Source: an uncultured Flavobacteriales bacterium (GTDB lineage: Bacteria; Bacteroidota; Bacteroidia; Palsa-965). Taken from it: DNA of 11,977 bases. Below are positions 1 through 6,370 of the stretch, in pieces. A program made the translations under genes and the position numbers. The first letter of the stretch is position 1. Every line of letters begins with the position of its first letter. Where the stretch lies: NCBI GenBank assembly GCA_946478675.1, contig CAMLEF010000116.1:1-11977 (forward strand), in the 5' to 3' direction. The notes under the pieces are model-generated. The model saw nothing but the letters and a program-made list of their open reading frames with translations, was not told the origin of the DNA and ran no database searches.

Positions 1-1
1 G

Positions 2-862
2 CAGCTCATCAACCGCTGCGGGCATAAATTTCCTTCGGGATATCCTTCGCGCATCGCCTACGTGGAATTTGTCGTGACCGACTTCAACAACGACACGCTC
101 TTTGCTTCCGGCCTGCACGATGCGAACGGCAACGTGATCAACCGCGATACGCCGTTCGAGCCGCATTACGACGTGATCCGCCAGCAGAACGAAGTGCAGA
201 TCTACGAAATGGTGATGGGCGACGTGAGCAACAATGCCACCACCGTGCTCGAACGCGCCGACACGTGTCTGAAAGACAACCGCCTTGCGCCGCGCGGATT
301 TTCCATGTCGCATCTTTCGTACGATACGACGCGGATCATCGGCATCGGCAACGATCCGGATTTCAACTACAGCGGTCCCACGGAAGGCACCGGCGCAGAC
401 GTTGTGCATTACCACGTTTTCCTCAATGGTTACGCGGGTCCGCTGAGCATGACCTCGCGCGTTTATTACACGAGCGTGCCGCAGGCGTGGCTGGGTGAAA
501 TGTTCTCGTACAACAGCGCTGCGATCGACACGTTCCGCAACATGTACACGAGCGCCGATCACACGCCGATGCTGGTGGCCGAAGAAATTTTCCAGAACAC
601 GATCACCTCCAACGGGCAGGCCGATCATCGCCCGGAGATTGCCGTATTCCCGAACCCGACGGCGAATGGTCACATCACGATCACGGGCTGGCAACGCGAG
701 GAGCTGATTGCCGTTCACGTGTATGATCTTTCCGGCAGGGAAGTGATGGCGCCGGTAGCTGCCGCGGATTTCAACGGCTCGATCGATCTCCCGCGGCGCG
801 GCGTTTATCTCGTGGCGCTCGAGACGAAAGGCGGGAAGATCGTGCGGCGGGTGATGTGGTAA
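2..862 (+). CDS. C-terminal part of a secreted multihaem-cytochrome-like protein with T9SS sorting domain (5' truncated)
   Basis: The frame is open from the left edge, so the true start lies outside the window; the GTG at 62 is internal. The first visible residues carry the pattern CGHKFPSGYPSR, followed by VEFVVTD, EPHYDVI, VQIYE and KDNRLAPRGF. I recognise this order from the C-terminal, haem-free module of multihaem c-type cytochromes (cytochrome c554/decahaem-like). No CxxCH haem motif is visible here, so any haem-binding part must be upstream. The last ~75 residues (from EIAVFPNPTANG to the end) are a typical type IX sorting domain, with the FPNP motif, a VYDLSGREV strand and a final GVYLV...KIVRRVMW stretch. 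The protein should therefore cross the outer membrane through the T9SS and be surface-attached or released. Family assignment is from motif memory. The sorting domain is very clear; haem binding in the full protein is inferred. Confidence 0.8.
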   Translation, partial: QLINRCGHKFPSGYPSRIAYVEFVVTDFNNDTLFASGLHDANGNVINRDTPFEPHYDVIRQQNEVQIYEMVMGDVSNNATTVLERADTCLKDNRLAPRGFSMSHLSYDTTRIIGIGNDPDFNYSGPTEGTGADVVHYHVFLNGYAGPLSMTSRVYYTSVPQAWLGEMFSYNSAAIDTFRNMYTSADHTPMLVAEEIFQNTITSNGQADHRPEIAVFPNPTANGHITITGWQREELIAVHVYDLSGREVMAPVAAADFNGSIDLPRRGVYLVALETKGGKIVRRVMW

Positions 863-882
863 ACCTTCGCACTTCCTGCGCG

Positions 883-920
883 CATTGAAAATTCAATTAT
901 TCAAAATTGAAAATTGAATT
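883..920. repeat. AT-rich fold-back intergenic repeat
   Basis: The gap before the small membrane-protein gene contains ATTCAA at 891 and 899 (8-bp step), then TTGAA at 907 and 914 (7-bp step), with a further TTGAA at 886. The arms AATTCAATT (890-898) and AATTGAATT (912-920) are perfect 9-bp inverted repeats around a 13-nt loop. This low-complexity TTGAA/ATTCAA filler looks like a repeat type common between Bacteroidota genes. It has no obvious T-run, so it is not called as a terminator. Confidence 0.5.
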
Positions 921-929
921 CCAATTCAC

Positions 930-1214
930 ATGACGGAAAGCCCCGGACTTAAGAAGGCTCTGAAAGTCATTGCCTGGATCTTTCTTGCGTATTTCGCCGC
1001 GTTCGCTGTTCTCTCGCTGAAAAACATTTTGCTGCTGGACAAGTTCAACGTGTGGTTCCGCCTGCTCATTGCACTGATGTACCTTCCTTTTATCGTGTTG
1101 ATGATCGGTGTGGTGCGCGAAAAGCGGGAACATGAAAAGCTGTTGCCGAAAGTGCTGGTGACGTTTTTTCTCGCTGTCGGCAGCTCGTTGTTTTTGATCC
1201 GGTTTCTACTGTAA
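930..1214 (+). CDS. Small membrane protein of unknown function, three predicted helices
   Basis: This 94-residue protein is not recognised. After a short polar N-terminus (MTESPGLKKALK) there are three hydrophobic stretches: about residues 11-30, 42-62 and 73-93. Short charged linkers separate them (LDKFN, and VREKREHEKLLPK between helices 2 and 3). By the positive-inside rule the Arg/Lys-rich second loop should be cytoplasmic. No catalytic motif is visible. The ATG at 930 follows an AT-rich repeat with no Shine-Dalgarno site, which is normal for this phylum. The neighbours (a T9SS cargo upstream, a glycosyltransferase 140 bp downstream) do not suggest a role. Codon use matches the surrounding genes and the frame has clear helix periodicity, so it is probably real. 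Confidence 0.7.
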   Translation: MTESPGLKKALKVIAWIFLAYFAAFAVLSLKNILLLDKFNVWFRLLIALMYLPFIVLMIGVVREKREHEKLLPKVLVTFFLAVGSSLFLIRFLL

Positions 1215-1353
1215 ACGATGAAACGCTGATCGTTCCCGATTTTCCTTCTGTAAAAACTGAACGGGTAAGAAAGCGCAGGATTGTTCTTGCTGCAATTTTC
1301 ATTTTGCGTCAGCTTTGCCCCGTCGTGCTGTGCGACGATTTACGCTAAATGAA

Positions 1354-2463
1354 ATGCATGTAAGGTACATCTACTGGTTTTCTTATTTCCGTCCTGAATT
1401 GCCGAGTGTGCGCTACCGCGCGGTGTACCCGCTGGAGCTGCTGCGTTCGCGTTACGGTGTCGATTATGCGATCGCTTTCCCGGGATACGATGGAAAAAGC
1501 GTGCTGCATTTTTTACGCATGTATTTTTCGGCGCTGCTGTTCCGGAAAAAAGATTCCGTGATCGTCGTGCAGAAGCTGTACACGCGACGTATCTACGCAC
1601 TGGCGATGAAATTTCTTTTCTTCTGTCGCCGCAGGCACACGCAATACGATCTCGACGATGCGGAATACCTCGTGTTCCCGCCGCAAACGATTCACTATTT
1701 TCTTCGGAGAAGCAGCGCCTGCTCGGCAGGAAGTGAAGAACTGCTGCGCTACATCCGTCACTACAATCCGAAACAATTCCTGCTTTCTTCGCCGGTAACG
1801 GCGCACGGAAAACGAAAGACCTGGCGCAACGAATTGTTCACCGTCGGATGGATCGGCTGTTACGGCGGCGCCCATCTGGAGTGCCTGGAGCAGCTTGTGT
1901 TTCCTGCGCTGGAGCGGCTTCCGTTTCCGTTGAAGCTGGTGCTGCTCGGCGTAACGGAAGATGAACACGAACGATCGGTGCGGAAGCGATTTGCCAGGAA
2001 TAAAAATCTCGTCCTCGAAATTCCGCGCGACATCGACTGGATGAACGAATCGGCTGTGTACGCACGCATCGCGCAATTCGACGCGGGACTTTCGCCGTTG
2101 CAGGATATTGAAATGCACCGTTCGAAATCTGCCTTCAAGCTCAAGCAGTATTTCTCCTGCGGCGTGCCGGTGGCGGGGAGCGCGCTCGGCGAGAACGGAC
2201 GTTTTCTTTCCGATAACGTCAACGGATTTGTCTGCAACTCCGTATCGGATTACCGTGAGGCGATCCTGCGGCTGTACGCGATGAGCGATGTAGAATACGC
2301 GGCCTTTTCGCAGGCGGCGCTGGAAACGGTTCCGCAATTCAGTCTGGAAAGCTATTGCGAAACGTTGCTGGCTTTTTATTCGGGAAAAGAGAAGAAAGAC
2401 GTTTTTGCGGTTGATGCAATTCCGCCGGAGAGCAGGAAATTGCCCGCGGCTTCCGTAACTTAG
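1354..2463 (+). CDS. GT4-like glycosyltransferase (glycosyltransferase group 1)
   Basis: This 369-residue protein is probably a retaining GT-B glycosyltransferase that moves a sugar from a nucleotide donor onto a cell-surface glycan or lipid acceptor. The N-terminal half (1-155) carries a YDLDDAEY motif (98-105), resembling the DxDD segment of several GT4 subfamilies. The C-terminal half begins with VGWIG (164-168) and a hydrophobic strand LKLVLLGV (193-200). It continues to the donor-site region, DAGLSPL (243-249) and KSAFKLKQYFSCGVPVAGS (258-276), equivalent to the K..EYmA.G.PVv.S signature of GT4 enzymes, followed by GENG and NGFV. An in-frame TTG at 1315 would add 13 basic residues, but the ATG at 1354 gives a sensible N-terminus (MHVRYIYWFS). 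Only 4 nt separate its stop from the next start, so the two are likely cotranscribed. Acceptor and donor cannot be read from the sequence. Confidence 0.8.
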   Translation: MHVRYIYWFSYFRPELPSVRYRAVYPLELLRSRYGVDYAIAFPGYDGKSVLHFLRMYFSALLFRKKDSVIVVQKLYTRRIYALAMKFLFFCRRRHTQYDLDDAEYLVFPPQTIHYFLRRSSACSAGSEELLRYIRHYNPKQFLLSSPVTAHGKRKTWRNELFTVGWIGCYGGAHLECLEQLVFPALERLPFPLKLVLLGVTEDEHERSVRKRFARNKNLVLEIPRDIDWMNESAVYARIAQFDAGLSPLQDIEMHRSKSAFKLKQYFSCGVPVAGSALGENGRFLSDNVNGFVCNSVSDYREAILRLYAMSDVEYAAFSQAALETVPQFSLESYCETLLAFYSGKEKKDVFAVDAIPPESRKLPAASVT

Positions 2464-2467
2464 TGGA

Positions 2468-3394
2468 ATGCGTATCGCCATTCTCGGGATCGGTGGCGTC
2501 GGGGGATACCTCGGCGCGATGCTGGCACGGAAGTACCAACAGGTTTCCGGCGTGGAAATTATTTTTCTTGCACGCGGCGAAAACGAAAAAGTCATTCGTG
2601 AAAAAGGCATCACGCTCATCACGCCGCAGGAAGAATTTACCGCGCATCCGCATCTCGTGACGAACAATCCCGCAAACGCCGGCGAATTCGATTTCCTCGT
2701 GTGCACGGTGAAGAGCTACGATCTCGAAAGCAGTCTCGGCGCTTATCGTTCCTGCATCACTTCGCGCACGGTCATTCTTCCGCTGCTGAACGGCGTGGAT
2801 GCGACGGAACGGATCCAAACCTTGTTTCCGGCCGCCGAAGTCTGGGACGGCTGCGTGTACATCATCGCGCGGCTCATCGAACCGGGCATCGTGAAAGAAA
2901 GCGGCAACATTCATTCGTTCTACTTCGGATCGGCACTCGCTTCGCCGGATAAACTGCGTTGTTTTCTCGACATCCTGACCGACGCCGGTGTCGAAGCGTA
3001 CCTGCCGGAAAACATCCGCGCGGTGACGTGGGAGAAATTTTTCTTCATCTCGCCGGTGGCCAGTCTCACGAGCTATTTCGATCGCCCCATCGGGGAAATT
3101 CTCGGCGACGAAAATTGCCGCAATCATTTGTTGCAGCTGCTCGACGAGCTGAAGGCTGTAACGGACGCAGGAGGAGTCGGTCTTCCTGACGACATCATTC
3201 CGAAAACGCTCGCGAAGATCGAACAGATGCCGAAGGAAGCGACGTCATCGATGCACAGCGACCTGAAAAAAGGCGGCAGGACGGAATACCGTTCGCTGAC
3301 GGAATACATCGTGGCGATCGGTGATGCGGTAAATGTTCCGACGCCCTTGTACGGGCGCATTCTTGCAGAGTTGAAGGCAAAAACAGGAGATTAA
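2468..3394 (+). CDS. Ketopantoate reductase (ApbA/PanE) family oxidoreductase
   Basis: This 308-residue protein has the full ApbA/PanE fold. A Rossmann dinucleotide motif GIGGVGGYLGA is at residues 7-17, and CTVKSYD (79-85) carries the Lys that contacts NADP(H). LLNGVD (107-111) has the conserved Asn. The C-terminal helical domain holds TWEK with the catalytic Lys190, SSMHSDLKKGGRTE with the substrate-binding Ser and Glu273, and NVPTPLY near the end. True PanE reduces 2-dehydropantoate to pantoate with NADPH in pantothenate and CoA synthesis. Here the Asn residues that follow the catalytic Lys in E. coli PanE (K-x3-N-x3-N) are replaced by Ile194 and Ala198 (FFFISPVASL). It may therefore be a paralogue acting on another 2-oxo acid, and I do not assign panE. 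It follows the glycosyltransferase by 4 nt. Its stop codon overlaps the start of a hairpin repeat. Confidence 0.85.
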   Translation: MRIAILGIGGVGGYLGAMLARKYQQVSGVEIIFLARGENEKVIREKGITLITPQEEFTAHPHLVTNNPANAGEFDFLVCTVKSYDLESSLGAYRSCITSRTVILPLLNGVDATERIQTLFPAAEVWDGCVYIIARLIEPGIVKESGNIHSFYFGSALASPDKLRCFLDILTDAGVEAYLPENIRAVTWEKFFFISPVASLTSYFDRPIGEILGDENCRNHLLQLLDELKAVTDAGGVGLPDDIIPKTLAKIEQMPKEATSSMHSDLKKGGRTEYRSLTEYIVAIGDAVNVPTPLYGRILAELKAKTGD

Positions 3395-3453
3395 CCACGG
3401 AGACACGGAGGCACGGAGAAATGCAAACTCCGTGACCCCGTGTCTCCGTGGTT
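3393..3453. repeat. Inverted tandem octamer repeat (NCACGGAG type), long hairpin
   Basis: The left arm (3393-3418) contains three tandem 8-mers of the form NCACGGAG. The right arm (3428-3453) contains three of the form CNCCGTGN, which are the inverse. The arms pair at 24 of 26 positions around a 9-nt loop (3419-3427). The first arm begins on the stop codon of the preceding dehydrogenase gene. I recognise the CACGGAG run as a recurrent intergenic repeat in many environmental bacteria, whose translations give spurious protein entries. No T-run follows, but as RNA it would form a very stable hairpin and could protect or end the upstream transcript. Confidence 0.85.
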
Positions 3454-3560
3454 CTTTACCACTTACCAATTTCCCCGAACCTCTTCCGCTTCACCCCGTA
3501 AATTCGCCTGTGACGTGTGGAATTTCTCTCCTCCCGCGTCTTTACTCCAGGAAGCAGCTT

Positions 3561-4136
3561 ATGCGGTTATTCCCACGAAAACGTAACAGTGCGCTCAGCG
3601 ATGAAGAATTGCTCGAGGCGTACCGCGCGCACGGCGACAAGGCTGTGGTGGGGGAATTGTATACGCGTTATGCGCATCTCGTGTACGGTCTTTGCCTGAA
3701 TTACTTCAAAGACCGTGAGCTGGCGCGGGATGCCGTGCTGCAGCTGTTCGAGAAGCTGTTTGAAACGCTGAAACGCACGAAGCCGGAAAATTTCAAGACC
3801 TGGCTGTCGTACGTGGCGCGCAACTTCTGCATCTCGGAACTGCGCAAGCAGCAGGTGCAGCGCGAACGCAGCGAAGAATACCTGCGCGATGAGGAAGAAG
3901 CTCCGCTGTATGAGCCGGCGGAAGATCCTGCTCTTCGCGAAGAAAAGCTGAAGCAGCTGGAGCGGGCGGTACGTGCGCTGGGCGATGAGCAGCGGGCCTG
4001 CATCGAGCTGTTTTATTTTAAAGACAAATCCTACAGGGAGATCGCCGATATTACCGGCTTCCCGGAAAAACTCGTCAAGAGCCACATCCAGAACGGGAAA
4101 CGGAACCTTCGCATCTTCCTCGACCAAAGCGCATGA
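3561..4136 (+). CDS. RNA polymerase sigma-70 factor, ECF type
   Basis: This 191-residue ECF sigma factor would direct core RNA polymerase to a dedicated promoter set. Region sigma-2 spans about residues 23-97 (ELYTRYAHLVYGLCLNYF, ELARDAVLQLFEKL, FKTWLSYVARNFCISELRKQ). An acidic linker of about 30 residues follows (EEYLRDEEEAPLYEPAED). Region sigma-4 spans about 132-187 and has a helix-turn-helix (YREIADITGFPEKLVKSHIQNGKRNLR). The start is set at the ATG at 3561, preceded by a weak AGGAAG; the frame continues upstream to 3432, but there it reads through the hairpin repeat and is proline-rich nonsense. A weak -7-like TAAATTCG at 3499-3506 could be its promoter. The stop overlaps the next start (ATGA), which implies translational coupling with the putative anti-sigma gene. 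Confidence 0.92.
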   Translation: MRLFPRKRNSALSDEELLEAYRAHGDKAVVGELYTRYAHLVYGLCLNYFKDRELARDAVLQLFEKLFETLKRTKPENFKTWLSYVARNFCISELRKQQVQRERSEEYLRDEEEAPLYEPAEDPALREEKLKQLERAVRALGDEQRACIELFYFKDKSYREIADITGFPEKLVKSHIQNGKRNLRIFLDQSA

Positions 4137-5200
4137 AACCATCCCCTCATATCACGCAACCCGAACTGGAAGCTTATCTCAGCGGAAAGCTCGGGCCGGA
4201 AGCCAAAACCAAAGTGGACCAGCTCCTCGGTGAATGCGAGCTCTCGCGCGAGGCGGTGGCCGGCTTTACCGCTGTTCCCGGCGCCATCGACGATCTTCCT
4301 GCGTTGAAGCAGCAGATCGCCGCGCGTTCCGGCATGCAGTCGCCGAAGAAGATCTGGCTGAACACGATCGCAGGAATGATGATCGTCGCTGCGGCGGTGA
4401 TCGCTTATGTCGCGTGGCCGTCGAAGCAACCTGCGCCTGCAGTTGCAACGCCAACCGTGGAGCAGCCGCAGGAGCCTGTCGTTGCTGCCACGACTCCCGC
4501 ACCGCTGACGCCGCAGTCGGAGCATTTCGTGAATCCCGAAGCGAAAAAGCCGCTGGCGCCGCGTCCGCACATCGTGAAAAAAGATTCCGCCGCGTCGAAA
4601 ACCATCGCGCTGCAACCCGAGCCGATCGAAGTCGATGCGCCGGAGCTGCTTGATACGAAACCGGTTGTTCCGCAACACCCGGAGATCGGCTACAATGCTT
4701 CCATCGGTTTTGTGCTCGATCTCAAAGTGACGGAATTCGATACGTATTACCGTCAAATGATCGCCGTGAAAGAAACGCCGCTGCCGGGTGTGCCTGCTGA
4801 ATTCGAGAACGAAGATTCGCGCGGTCACGAAGAGAAAGAAACCGTAAGACAGGTTCCCGCGGAGAAATTTTTGGTGGAAGGATTGCAGGCGTTCCGCGAC
4901 GAGCGTTACGGCCGTTGCATCGAGAAGATGGAAGTGCTGCGGAAGAATAATCCGGAGGATCTCAACGCTGCATTTTACATGGGCATTTCGTACGTGAAGC
5001 TCGAGATGTACGGCAAGGCGCTTCCGCTGCTCGACGAAGTGCTGAACGCGACGAACAACGTCTTCCACGAAGAAGCGCGCTGGTACAAAGCGCAGGCGCT
5101 GCTCGGCATGGGCAACACGGAAGCCGCGAAAGCGTTGCTCACGGAGATTGCTTCGAAAGAAGGTTTTTACCAGCAGAAGGCGAAGGCGTTGCTAAAATAA
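4133..5200 (+). CDS. Putative membrane anti-sigma factor with periplasmic TPR domain
   Basis: This 355-residue single-pass protein is coupled to the sigma gene by an ATGA overlap. The N-terminal 70 residues (ITQPELEAYLSGKLGPEAKTK...LGECELSREAVAGF) resemble the cytoplasmic sigma-binding domain of anti-sigma factors. The HxxxCxxC zinc motif is absent, as only Cys35 is present. One transmembrane helix lies at about 74-95 (WLNTIAGMMIVAAAVIAYVAW). A Pro/Ala-rich stalk runs from about 98 to 180. A short segment IGFVLDLKVTEFDTYY (191-206) resembles the DLKV.D. motif seen in other Bacteroidota envelope proteins. From about 243 to 340 there are tandem TPR-like helices (FLVEGLQAFRDERYGRCIEKM, LNAAFYMGISYVKLEMYGKALPLL, ARWYKAQALLGMGNTEAAKALL). 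The likely role is to hold the sigma factor at the membrane and release it when the TPR domain senses an envelope partner. That function is inferred from topology and gene order. Confidence 0.75.
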   Translation: MKPSPHITQPELEAYLSGKLGPEAKTKVDQLLGECELSREAVAGFTAVPGAIDDLPALKQQIAARSGMQSPKKIWLNTIAGMMIVAAAVIAYVAWPSKQPAPAVATPTVEQPQEPVVAATTPAPLTPQSEHFVNPEAKKPLAPRPHIVKKDSAASKTIALQPEPIEVDAPELLDTKPVVPQHPEIGYNASIGFVLDLKVTEFDTYYRQMIAVKETPLPGVPAEFENEDSRGHEEKETVRQVPAEKFLVEGLQAFRDERYGRCIEKMEVLRKNNPEDLNAAFYMGISYVKLEMYGKALPLLDEVLNATNNVFHEEARWYKAQALLGMGNTEAAKALLTEIASKEGFYQQKAKALLK

Positions 5201-5205
5201 AAAGG

Positions 5206-5298
5206 GCATTCGGGCACTCGGGCATTCGGTGATTTATCGGGAATGATGGAAGTCATAGCCGAATGTCCCAATGACCGAATTTCCGAATGACCGATTTT
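5206..5298. repeat. Inverted tandem octamer repeat (NCATTCGG type)
   Basis: The left arm has three 8-bp units in direct tandem: GCATTCGG, GCACTCGG and GCATTCGG at 5206, 5214 and 5222. After a spacer of about 29 nt, four inverted units follow at 5259, 5267, 5275 and 5283 (CCGAATGT, CCCAATGA, CCGAATTT, CCGAATGA), plus a degenerate fifth running into a T-run. The element fills the gap between the anti-sigma gene and ctaA. Its right arm contains the ATG at 5271, which is in frame with ctaA. The final T-run (5295-5300) could give it weak terminator activity on the plus strand. Confidence 0.8.
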
Positions 5299-5299
5299 T

Positions 5300-5307
5300 T
5301 ACCTTTG
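5300..5307 (+). promoter_or_regulatory. Candidate Bacteroidota -7 promoter box (TACCTTTG) for ctaA
   Basis: TACCTTTG matches the Bacteroidota housekeeping -7 consensus TAnnTTTG and lies 5 nt before the GTG chosen as the ctaA start. Transcription starting about 5-7 nt downstream would give a nearly leaderless message. A -33 TTTG is not clear; TTTCCG at about 5280-5285 is the nearest approximation. Confidence 0.5.
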
Positions 5308-5312
5308 TCTCC

Positions 5313-6356
5313 GTGCTGTCCCTGAAGTCCGACCGGCTTTTTCTCGCTGTAGCAACGGCCACCCTCGTTATATTGTATCTCGTCATTCTCGCAGGTTCCG
5401 TGGTGCGCGCGACGGGCTCGGGCATGGGTTGTCCGGACTGGCCGAAATGCTTCGGGTATTTCATTCCGCCGACGGATCCTTCACAGGTGGAATTTCATGC
5501 GCATCATGATTACGGAAAAAGCATGATGATCATCGAGAATGATACGTTGTGGCGCGCGCGGCAGGATTTTACATCGGGAGAAACGTTCGATCGCGCGAAC
5601 TGGGAAAAATATCCCAACCACGATTACGCGAAATTCTACGTGCCGCATACGTGGACGGAATACATCAACCGTTTGTTCGGTGCGTTAAGCAGCTTTTCCA
5701 TGATGCTGCTGCTGACGCTTGCGCTGGTGCGCGTGAAGAAGGACAGGCTCTCGCTCGTCGTTATTCTTGCGGCGATGTTTGTGCTCGCGTTCGTAATCTG
5801 GCTGGGGAAAGTGGTGGTCGATACGAACCTCGCACCGCTCAAGATCACGATGCACATGCTGAGCTCGCTGGCATTAGTGAGCGCGGTGATCTTCGTGCAA
5901 TGGCGCACGCGCACGCTGGCGGGAGAAACGGCGCACCCGGTTTCACGTTTGATCAAAAGCCTGCTGCTGGTAGCGCTGCTGCTCACGCTCGACCAGGTGA
6001 TCTTCGGCACGCAGGTGCGCCAGCAGATCGACACGATCAACGGCAACATGGATGGCCACTCGCGGGAAACGTGGATCGGCCAGCTCGGCAATGTGTACAC
6101 GTATCACAAGATCATGGCCGGCGTGGTGATGCTGACGAACATTTTGCTCTTTATCCTGCTTCGGAAAACGAAGCCGCGCGGCAGAACACAGTTGCTGATG
6201 TTCGGGCTGTTACTGTTGATGCTCGGCGAATACGGAGCCGGCGTTTTTCTTCATAATTTTTCTATTCCCGCTTACATGCAGCCGGCGCACCTGTTGCTGG
6301 CGATGATTCTTTTTGGTGTGCAGTTCGCGCTGCTGGTGCGCACGAAGCGGGTGTAG
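5313..6356 (+). CDS. ctaA: Haem A synthase, COX15/CtaA family
   Basis: This integral membrane enzyme oxidises the C8 methyl group of haem O to the formyl group of haem A, the cofactor of aa3-type cytochrome oxidases. With a GTG start at 5313 it has 347 residues. Helix 1 ends in AGSVVRATGSGMGCPDWPKC, the family signature with Cys40 and Cys46. The four expected haem-ligand histidines are present: His112 in HTWTEYINRL, His181 in KITMHML, His265 in YHKIMAG and His326 in MQPAHLLLA. Seven to eight helices are apparent. The long loop between helices 1 and 2 ends in NWEKYPNHDYAKFY, as is usual in Bacteroidota homologues. An ATG at 5271 is in frame, but its first codons lie inside the octamer repeat and upstream of the TACCTTTG box, so I prefer 5313. 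No oxidase genes are in view. Confidence 0.93.
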   Translation: MLSLKSDRLFLAVATATLVILYLVILAGSVVRATGSGMGCPDWPKCFGYFIPPTDPSQVEFHAHHDYGKSMMIIENDTLWRARQDFTSGETFDRANWEKYPNHDYAKFYVPHTWTEYINRLFGALSSFSMMLLLTLALVRVKKDRLSLVVILAAMFVLAFVIWLGKVVVDTNLAPLKITMHMLSSLALVSAVIFVQWRTRTLAGETAHPVSRLIKSLLLVALLLTLDQVIFGTQVRQQIDTINGNMDGHSRETWIGQLGNVYTYHKIMAGVVMLTNILLFILLRKTKPRGRTQLLMFGLLLLMLGEYGAGVFLHNFSIPAYMQPAHLLLAMILFGVQFALLVRTKRV

Positions 6357-6370
6357 TTCCGTGAAAGTCT

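Noticed and set aside
1196..1350. Open plus-strand frame after the small membrane protein, with a hydrophobic segment
   Set aside because: No start codon was found in frame and the product has no recognisable features.
1513..2706. Long minus-strand open frame opposite the glycosyltransferase and the start of the dehydrogenase
   Set aside because: It spans two well-supported plus-strand genes, its product is Arg-rich and without motifs, and it is a mirror effect of codon use.
3432..3560. Upstream extension of the sigma factor frame
   Set aside because: It translates the hairpin repeat and a proline-rich stretch unlike any sigma factor N-terminus; the ATG at 3561 fits the family.
4031..5068. 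Long minus-strand open frame opposite the sigma/anti-sigma pair
   Set aside because: The product is low-complexity Arg/His-rich, while the opposite strand has coherent domains and a coupled start.
3393..5298. Tandem octamers considered as a CRISPR array
   Set aside because: The units are 8 bp with no spacers and are arranged as inverted arms; no cas genes are in view.
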